A stretch of 64,000 nucleotides of DNA from Micrococcaceae bacterium Sec5.1 (GTDB lineage Bacteria; Actinomycetota; Actinomycetes; Actinomycetales; Micrococcaceae). Location of the stretch: the NCBI GenBank assembly GCA_039636795.1, contig CP143430.1:4464001-4528000 (forward strand). The letters are read 5' to 3'. This document shows, in pieces, positions 58,627-64,000 of this stretch (the first letter of the stretch is position 1; every line of letters begins with the position of its first letter). The position numbers were made by a program, and so were the translations under genes. The notes beneath the pieces were generated by a model. The model had not been told where the DNA came from. It saw only the letters and a program-made list of their open reading frames with translations, and searched no databases.

Positions 58627-59732
58627 CCGCTCCGACTCAATTAACGCCGGCTCCGACTGCCGTCACTGCGCCCGGCAACGTCGCCGACCGCAGAGTAAAG
58701 CGCCAGCGGGTGCTGGACATCCTGGACCGCTCGGGTCGCGACTCGCTGCTGCTCACCAGCAACACGGCGCTCACCTGGTATCTGGACGGCAGCCGGGTCC
58801 ACATCAGTCTGGCCGGGGATCCCATTGCCGCCCTCCTGGTGGATCGAACCGGGGATCACCTGGTGACGTTCAACAACGAAGCCGGCCGCATTGAGGCAGA
58901 GGAGCTTCCGGAGGGCGTCAACCTGCACAGTATTCCGTGGCACGGCCAATTGCATGCCTCTGCGGCAGGGCTGGCCGACGATGGAAACCCGCTGATGGAA
59001 GCCGCCGTCACACAGGAACTTCGGGCAGCACGACAACAACTCCTGCCCGCGGAGACAGCCCGTTATGCCCAATTGTCCGCAGATGCAGCCAGCGCGATGA
59101 CGGACGTCCTCACGGCAGCAACGCCCGGGACAACGGAGTTCGAGCTGGTCTCAGACCTTGCTGCCCGGATTGTGGCAGTTGGCGCCGAGCCGCTTGTCCT
59201 GCTGTGCAACGGCGCTGCCCGGAGCGCGTTCCGCCACCCGCTGGCAACGCATGCTCCCATCGGCCGCAGGGCCATGGCCGTGATTTGTGCCCGGCGTCAT
59301 GGCTTGGTGGCCAACGTGACCCGTTGGGTAGCGTTCGACGCCGGTACCCCACAGGAGCTCGACGCCGAGGCCCGCATCGCGGCAGTTGAGGCCGACATTT
59401 TCCAAGCCACTGTGCCGGGTGCCAAGCTCAACGAGGTCTTTGCCGAGATCCAGGACGCCTATGTGCGCCACGGTTTTGGTCCCGAGCAGTGGACGCTGCA
59501 CCACCAGGGTGGTCCTGCAGGCTATGCGGGCCGTGATCCGCGGGTCACCGCGGACGTAGCCGACAGGATGGTCCTCAACCAGCCGTTCACGTGGAACCCC
59601 TCCGGGCCAGGCGTGAAAATCGAAGACACCGTGCTGCTCACGGATTCCGGCCTGCGCGTCCTGACCACTGACGACCGTTGGCCGACAACGGAAGTGGACG
59701 GCCGCCGTCGTCCGCTCACCCTGCGGCCCTAA
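58623..59732 (+). CDS. M24 (creatinase/aminopeptidase P-like) family protein lacking metal ligands
   Basis: 369 residues. N-terminal creatinase-type domain (about 20-130; RVLDILDRSGRDSLLLTSNTALTWYLDG) and C-terminal pita-bread domain (140-369). The His of the active site is in WTLHHQGGPAGYAG and one Glu in VKIEDTVLLTDSG, but the paired Asp ligands (D and D about 10 apart) are replaced by VICARRHGLVANVTR and the first Glu by NQPFTWNPS. So a normal two-metal peptidase centre cannot form; it may bind or hydrolyse another substrate. Coupled by ATGA to the Gfo-PmoA fusion. Confidence 0.82.
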   Translation: MTAPTQLTPAPTAVTAPGNVADRRVKRQRVLDILDRSGRDSLLLTSNTALTWYLDGSRVHISLAGDPIAALLVDRTGDHLVTFNNEAGRIEAEELPEGVNLHSIPWHGQLHASAAGLADDGNPLMEAAVTQELRAARQQLLPAETARYAQLSADAASAMTDVLTAATPGTTEFELVSDLAARIVAVGAEPLVLLCNGAARSAFRHPLATHAPIGRRAMAVICARRHGLVANVTRWVAFDAGTPQELDAEARIAAVEADIFQATVPGAKLNEVFAEIQDAYVRHGFGPEQWTLHHQGGPAGYAGRDPRVTADVADRMVLNQPFTWNPSGPGVKIEDTVLLTDSGLRVLTTDDRWPTTEVDGRRRPLTLRP

Positions 59733-59757
59733 GCCGCACCAAACCTCAACCAACACG

Positions 59758-59794
59758 AAGGGGCGGGGTCACCGTGATGGTGGCCCCGCCCCTT
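59758..59794. terminator. Bidirectional terminator between the M24-like and aldehyde dehydrogenase genes
   Basis: AAGGGGCGGGG (59758-59768) pairs with CCCCGCCCCTT (59784-59794), with an inner ACC/GGT pair, then TTCGT. Sits between two convergent stops. Confidence 0.85.
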
Positions 59795-59825
59795 TCGTCC
59801 GCCCACCCATGTAAGTTAGCCGGAG

Positions 59826-61277
59826 TTAGCCCAGGGTTAGCACGCCGTCCACCCGGCGCGGGATGCCCAACGGGTTCGACTCGCGCAGGGCCGGGTGCAG
59901 GATGTTGTCCGGCGCGTCCTGGTAAGCCACCGGACGCTGGAAGCGGCGGACCGCGGTCGCGCCCACTGAGGTAAACAGCGATGTCGTCGCGGGGTATGGC
60001 CCTCCGTGCTGCTGCGACCAATTCACGGCAACGCCAGTGGGCCAACCATCAAACAGGACCCGGCCGACGAGCTCACTCAGCTGCTCCACGAGCGCCGAAA
60101 CGTCCTCACCCGGCTGCGCATGGACAGTGCCGGTGAGGCTGCCTGGAACCTTGGCGAGGGCCTGGGACAGCTCTTCGTCATTGGCGTACTCAATGAGGAG
60201 CGTGGTGGGCCCGAAGCACTCTTCCAGCAACTCATCAGGACGCTCCAGCACGTTGGCGGCGCTCGTGGAGAACACCACCGGCGCGGCGCCGTCGGCCAGG
60301 CTGTCCTGATCCACAGTGCCACTCACCACCGCAACACCCGGCTGCTCGGCAACGCTGCGAAGGCCGTAAGGGTAGGCCTCCGCAATCCGCTCAGTCAGCA
60401 TGGCCGCCGTCGGCTTATCCTTGCTTGCCTCGGCCACCTGGGCAGCGAAATCGGTGCCAGCGGGGATAAAGACGAGCCCGGGCTTAGTGCAGAACTGCCC
60501 CGCTCCCTGGGTGAAGGAACCAGCCAGTCCTGCAGCAAGTTCCTGGCCGCGGTCAGCCAAGGCAGCATCAGTGATGACCACCGGGTTGAGGCTGCCGAGT
60601 TCGCCATAGAAGGGGATCGGCTCGGGGCGGGACGTTGCGAGGTCGAACAGAGCGCGGCCGCCGGGGATCGAACCGGTGAAGCCCACGGCCTTGATGGCGG
60701 GATCCTGCACCAATGCGGTACCGGCCTCGCGTCCGCTCACCAGGGCGAAGATTCCCTGCGGAGCGCCGGCATTGGCCAGGGCTTCGGTCACGATCTCGGC
60801 AGTCCGTTCGGACAGGCGGAGGTGGCCGGAATGTGCTTTGACGATCACCGGGCAACCGACAGCCAGCGCCGATGCGGTGTCGCCACCGGCCACCGAGAAG
60901 GCGAACGGGAAGTTCGACGCCGAGAACACGGCCACCGGTCCAATTGGACGCAGGATGCGGCGCAGGTCAGGCTTGGGCGGGGTGGCGGCAGGATCCGCGT
61001 GGTCGATGACGGCCTCCAAGTACGAGCCCTCGGTGATGACCCTCGCGAACAGCCGGAGTTGGCCGCTGGTCCGGGCTACCTCTCCGGTGAGCCGAACCGT
61101 ACCAAGGCTGGTTTCGGAGTCAGCTATGGACACCAGTTCCGTCACGTTGGCGTCCAGGGCGTCGGCGACGGCGGTCAGCCAGGCCGCGCGCTCGGCGTCG
61201 GACGCGGCGGCGGTCACCTTGAAGGCTGCGGCGGCAGCGGCCGTCACCGCGGTCAAATCAAGAGTTGCTGTACTCAA
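59826..61277 (-). CDS. Alpha-ketoglutarate-semialdehyde (2,5-dioxovalerate) dehydrogenase
   Basis: 483 residues from TTG 61277, with AAAGGA seven bases before it; ATG 61346 is an alternative. Aldehyde dehydrogenase fold with catalytic Cys in GAGQFCTKPG near residue 265, catalytic Glu in YGELGSLNPV near 230, and cofactor loops GCPVIVKAHSGHLRLSE and GFTGSIPGG. This KAHSGH/ELGSLNP branch is the KGSADH type that oxidises 2,5-dioxopentanoate to 2-oxoglutarate. Downstream of kdgD and the enolase-family gene, which supplies that substrate; overlaps the enolase-family gene by 20 bases. Confidence 0.92.
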   Translation of the reverse strand: MSTATLDLTAVTAAAAAAFKVTAAASDAERAAWLTAVADALDANVTELVSIADSETSLGTVRLTGEVARTSGQLRLFARVITEGSYLEAVIDHADPAATPPKPDLRRILRPIGPVAVFSASNFPFAFSVAGGDTASALAVGCPVIVKAHSGHLRLSERTAEIVTEALANAGAPQGIFALVSGREAGTALVQDPAIKAVGFTGSIPGGRALFDLATSRPEPIPFYGELGSLNPVVITDAALADRGQELAAGLAGSFTQGAGQFCTKPGLVFIPAGTDFAAQVAEASKDKPTAAMLTERIAEAYPYGLRSVAEQPGVAVVSGTVDQDSLADGAAPVVFSTSAANVLERPDELLEECFGPTTLLIEYANDEELSQALAKVPGSLTGTVHAQPGEDVSALVEQLSELVGRVLFDGWPTGVAVNWSQQHGGPYPATTSLFTSVGATAVRRFQRPVAYQDAPDNILHPALRESNPLGIPRRVDGVLTLG

Positions 61278-62391
61278 TGTGGTTTCCTTTACTCTCATTT
61301 TTGGAGCTCTCACGGTCGGCCAGCTCCGCGGCAAACTCGAAGCCAAGGCCTGGACGGCCTACGGTGCTGAGCCTGCTGTTGCGGATTCGGATGGGAGACG
61401 GCTCAGCGAGGATGCCGAGCTGCTCAAAGGAAGCGTCTTCCACGTCCTCCACGCTCACGGCCTCCCCCAGGGTGAGCGCCAACTGCCCGGAGAGCTCCGG
61501 AAGCAGGTGCGGAGCCACCCTGATGCTGTTGGCGCGGGCCAACTCAACGATCCTGCGGAATGGCGTAATGCCGCCCACGCGGACAATGTTGGGTTGGATG
61601 ATATCCACGGCTTCGGCTTCGATGAAGTCGCGGAAACGGTAGATGGTGTGGACGTTCTCGCCCAGCGCGATGGGCACTGGAGAGTGTTTACGCAGGCGCC
61701 GGTAAGCCCAGAGATCGTCAGCGCGGATTGGTTCTTCCAGCCATTCCAGTCCGTACTCCCCCAAAACATCCAAAGCACGGAAGGTGTGGGCCAGGTCCCA
61801 GCGTTGGTTGGCGTCAATCATGAGCAGACGGTCCGGGCCGATGACCTGCCGCACTGCGGCAACCCGTTCAGCATCCTCGCGTAGCTCAGGCTTTCCCACC
61901 TTGATCTTCACAGCCTTATGACCAGCGGCAACCCAACGCTGTGCCTGCTCCACGAGTTGTTCCAAGGAGTAGTGCAGGTTCACGCCCGAGCCATAGACCT
62001 CCACCGATTCCTGGCGTTGACCCAGAAGTGCAGTGACGGAGGTGTCGGACTGACGTGCCTTGAGGTCCCACAGCGCGAGGTCCACGCCGGCCATGGCGAT
62101 AGTGGTCAGGCCTCCCCCGCCTGCCTCGTGCAGGCGCTTCCAGAGCTGGTCCCACACGGTTTCCGGATTAGGCTCCAGCCCAAGGATGAAGGGAGCAATG
62201 TCGTGGTCCAGGAGGGCTTTGACTGCCTGGGGACCAATAGTAGGTGTCCACGAGAAGCCGTGGCCCACGCCGCCGTCGTCGGTGGTCAGCTCGGTGACGA
62301 TCACATGGTTCTCGGGCGCTTCAGCACCCCAACTGCGCAGCAGTGGAACGGTGATCAACCGCGTGGTGAGCCCCGTAATGCGCGCTGTCAT
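61258..62391 (-). CDS. Enolase-superfamily enzyme (acid-sugar dehydratase / galactarolactone cycloisomerase-like)
   Basis: 377 residues. Mandelate-racemase-like architecture with an N-terminal cap (1-120) and barrel. Catalytic segments: KAVKIKVG near residue 165 (KxK), DANQRW near 195, EEPIRADD near 222, ALGENVHT near 245, QPNIVRVGGITP near 270 and HLLPELSG near 299. Members dehydrate glucarate or galactarate or open galactarolactone. With KdgD and KGSADH beside it, it should yield 5-dehydro-4-deoxyglucarate. Glucarate dehydratase versus cycloisomerase cannot be separated by eye. Confidence 0.88.
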   Translation of the reverse strand: MTARITGLTTRLITVPLLRSWGAEAPENHVIVTELTTDDGGVGHGFSWTPTIGPQAVKALLDHDIAPFILGLEPNPETVWDQLWKRLHEAGGGGLTTIAMAGVDLALWDLKARQSDTSVTALLGQRQESVEVYGSGVNLHYSLEQLVEQAQRWVAAGHKAVKIKVGKPELREDAERVAAVRQVIGPDRLLMIDANQRWDLAHTFRALDVLGEYGLEWLEEPIRADDLWAYRRLRKHSPVPIALGENVHTIYRFRDFIEAEAVDIIQPNIVRVGGITPFRRIVELARANSIRVAPHLLPELSGQLALTLGEAVSVEDVEDASFEQLGILAEPSPIRIRNSRLSTVGRPGLGFEFAAELADRESSKNESKGNHIEYSNS

Positions 62392-63296
62392 CAGCTGACG
62401 GCCAGCTCGTGGCCCTTGGCCAGGATCGATTTGAGCTCCAACAGTTGTTCGTCTGTGGGGTCCACCAGCGGCGGGCGGACAGGGCCCACCGGCAAACCGG
62501 CCAAGCGCAGGCCAGCCTTGACGAGCGAAACGCCGAAGCCGGGCGTCTGGTCCCGAAGCCTCACGAGGGGAGCATAGAAGCCCTCAAGCAGTGCGTTTCG
62601 GCGGTCTTCGTCACCAGAGACGTAGGCGTCGTAGTAGGCTTTGGCGATCTCCGGAGCCATGGCAAAGGCGGCCGAGGAGTAGAGCGGGATCCCCAGGCCA
62701 CGGTAAGCGCCCTGGGTCAGCTCGGCCGTGAGGAGCCCGTTGAAGAGTGCGAAGTCGGTTCGGCCGCTGGCGTTGATGGCGGATACGATTTCCTGCGCCA
62801 GGCCGACGTCCCCGATCCCATCTTTGAAGCCCATGATTTTGGGGTTCGCAGTAAGGCGGGTCATGGCTGCGGCAGTGAACTTCGCCGTTCCCCGGTGATA
62901 CACGATCACTGGCAGGCTACTGGCCGCGGCGATGGCCTCGACGTAAGCAACGACGCCGTCTGTTGGCCCTGTTACGAGGTACGGCGGGAGAACCAGCAAC
63001 GCGTCAGCGCCTGCCTCCTCGGCAACCTTGGCGGCAGCAAGGGCGTGGCCCAGCGGGCCGCCGGCGCCTGCGACTACCGGGACAGCTCCGGCAACAGCTT
63101 CGACGGCGGCAGTCACCACGGTCCGGATCTCCTCCAGGGAGAGGGCATGGAATTCACCCGTGCCGCAGGCGGGGAACACACCTCCGGGTCCGAAAGGAAG
63201 GCGTGAAGTGATGTGCTCCTTCAGGAGGTCCACGTCCACCGAGCCGTCTTCGGCAAAGGGTGTGACGGGGAAAAACAGTACGCCGTCGAAGTTCAT
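62391..63296 (-). CDS. kdgD: 5-dehydro-4-deoxyglucarate dehydratase
   Basis: 301 residues of the DHDPS/NAL aldolase family. It converts 5-dehydro-4-deoxyglucarate to 2,5-dioxopentanoate, CO2 and water. GGVFPACGTGEFHALS near residue 40 is the KdgD-specific form of the GTTGE motif; the Schiff-base Lys is in KIMGFKDGIGD near 183 and the catalytic Tyr in VIVYHRG near 142. Its ATG overlaps the preceding SDR gene stop, and its stop abuts the enolase-family gene, so the pathway genes are one operon. Confidence 0.95.
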   Translation of the reverse strand: MNFDGVLFFPVTPFAEDGSVDVDLLKEHITSRLPFGPGGVFPACGTGEFHALSLEEIRTVVTAAVEAVAGAVPVVAGAGGPLGHALAAAKVAEEAGADALLVLPPYLVTGPTDGVVAYVEAIAAASSLPVIVYHRGTAKFTAAAMTRLTANPKIMGFKDGIGDVGLAQEIVSAINASGRTDFALFNGLLTAELTQGAYRGLGIPLYSSAAFAMAPEIAKAYYDAYVSGDEDRRNALLEGFYAPLVRLRDQTPGFGVSLVKAGLRLAGLPVGPVRPPLVDPTDEQLLELKSILAKGHELAVS

Positions 63297-64000
63297 GGTG
63301 TCTCCTTGGTTGCTCCCGCCGGGACCAGGCCGGCAGGATTCTCGTCGTCGAGTAGTGCTTGGTCTGATGCTGCTGAATCTGCGCCTTCGTAGGGCGGCGT
63401 AAGTTCGGTACGCCAGCTGCGCTTGGGCTCCCAGCCAAGTAGCTCACGCGCTTTCCTTACCGAGAACGCCGGACTGGTGCCGGTCAAATGTTCGGTGAGC
63501 GGGGCGCTGCCGGGCAGGAAACGCGGGAACAGCTCCGCGAGCGGGGAAGTGGCCAAGGCATCCTTGGCTCCGACGAAGAACACCTGGCCGTTGGGGATGG
63601 TGTCCATCTTTTCCAACAGGACGTCCAGGAATTCCGCTACGTCCCGGGCGTCAACGTAGTTGAACAGCGCGGGGGCGGACAGGGCCGGATCGGCAAGGCG
63701 TTCGCGGACGGTGTGTCCCTGCTGTGTGGGCGCGCCTTGCCACTCTTCCGGGGAGATGACAAAGCAGGGCCGGAATGCCGCATACCGGATTTTGTTGCCT
63801 TGCGCCGCGGCAAACATCTGCACTGTTTGTTCGGCGATCAGCTTGGAAAATGCGTAGGCATTCCAGGGCTTGGGCGGCGTCTGCTCGTCCAAGGGGAACG
63901 ACGGCGGCAACCAACCGGCGGGTGAGCCGTAGCCCAGGGCGGTGGGGCTGCTTGCCGTAATAATCTTCGGAATACCGGCGTCAGTGGCTGCACTGATCAC
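63293..64000 (-). CDS. NAD(P)-dependent epimerase/dehydratase (extended SDR), partial
   Basis: The 5' end lies beyond the right window edge; 235 residues are visible. Extended-SDR active site: Ser in ITASSPTALGYGSP and YAFSK (YxxxK) near visible residue 50, then RPCFVISPEEW, YVDARDVAEFLDVL and the C-terminal VRKARELLGWEPKRSWR. The position at the head of an acid-sugar operon suggests a uronate-dehydrogenase-like or related sugar dehydrogenase role, but the Rossmann glycine motif is outside the window and the substrate is inference. Overlaps kdgD by four bases. Confidence 0.82.
   Translation of the reverse strand: MISAATDAGIPKIITASSPTALGYGSPAGWLPPSFPLDEQTPPKPWNAYAFSKLIAEQTVQMFAAAQGNKIRYAAFRPCFVISPEEWQGAPTQQGHTVRERLADPALSAPALFNYVDARDVAEFLDVLLEKMDTIPNGQVFFVGAKDALATSPLAELFPRFLPGSAPLTEHLTGTSPAFSVRKARELLGWEPKRSWRTELTPPYEGADSAASDQALLDDENPAGLVPAGATKETP

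Noticed and set aside
1..64000. tRNA, rRNA, riboswitch, insertion sequence or prophage
   Set aside because: None was recognised on either strand by reading; covariance-model searches were not possible, so weak cases could be missed.

Overview
The window is high-GC actinobacterial chromosome, most likely from the Micrococcaceae (Arthrobacter or Paenarthrobacter). This rests on the actinobacterial menB-menE-menA block with DUF4229 and phospholipase-D-N-terminal-type membrane proteins, a DUF222/HNH 13E12-type gene, a 32-residue bS22/AURKAIP ribosomal peptide, a BldC-like regulator, Rex, a System II cytochrome c maturation operon, and many leaderless promoters of the form TANNNT-N6-RTG. I saw no tRNA, rRNA, prophage, insertion sequence or CRISPR array. 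The species call is inference.

Region 1 (about 1-31,300) is mostly core metabolism. It holds a partial sugar oxidoreductase, a secreted SGNH hydrolase, a GNAT acetyltransferase, and a thiolase / enoyl-CoA hydratase / 3-hydroxyacyl-CoA dehydrogenase operon behind a TetR(PaaR)-like operator. Next come a pentapeptide protein with an SRPBCC protein, an amino-acid permease, assimilatory nitrite reductase (nirB, nirD and a small conserved partner), an ABC-F protein, and menaquinone synthesis (menB, menE, menA). These are followed by cytochrome c maturation (ccsB, resB, ccdA, a ResA-like thioredoxin), YceI, two paralogous membrane proteins with P/Q-rich N-termini, rex, a glutaredoxin-like protein and an HAD phosphatase.

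Two paralogous genes coding for AbiEi-like/DUF559 (Vsr-type nuclease fold) proteins sit at 6,564-7,499 and 29,664-30,629. Each is bracketed by its own repeats: large hairpins for the first, and 32-bp-period tandem arrays in opposite orientation for the second. In both, the stop codon lies at or inside the downstream repeat, and a CCTGTGGATAAC element containing a perfect DnaA-box sequence lies about 50 bp upstream of the start. I regard this as the most unusual structure in the window and a candidate undescribed nuclease-plus-repeat element.

Region 2 (31,452-32,794) is class I DAHP synthase preceded by a 19-residue leader peptide with an aromatic run (RWYAYF) behind a leaderless promoter. This is an attenuation-type control element comparable to aroR of Corynebacterium glutamicum.

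Region 3 (about 32,800-64,000) is a plant cell-wall polysaccharide utilisation region. It contains acetyl esterases, an LplABC-like importer with YesL and rhamnogalacturonan acetylesterase, and a GH42 beta-galactosidase with its own importer. A third importer follows, then two large Gfo/Idh/MocA-PmoA fusion proteins, a hydrolase, a creatinase-fold protein lacking metal ligands, and a downstream oxidative acid-sugar pathway (SDR, enolase-superfamily enzyme, KdgD, ketoglutarate-semialdehyde dehydrogenase). The three importers have no ATPase gene here, so a shared MsiK-like ATPase elsewhere is likely. LacI-type operator palindromes precede most operons, but no LacI gene is present in the window. 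A DUF222/HNH gene and an MFS transporter interrupt the region.
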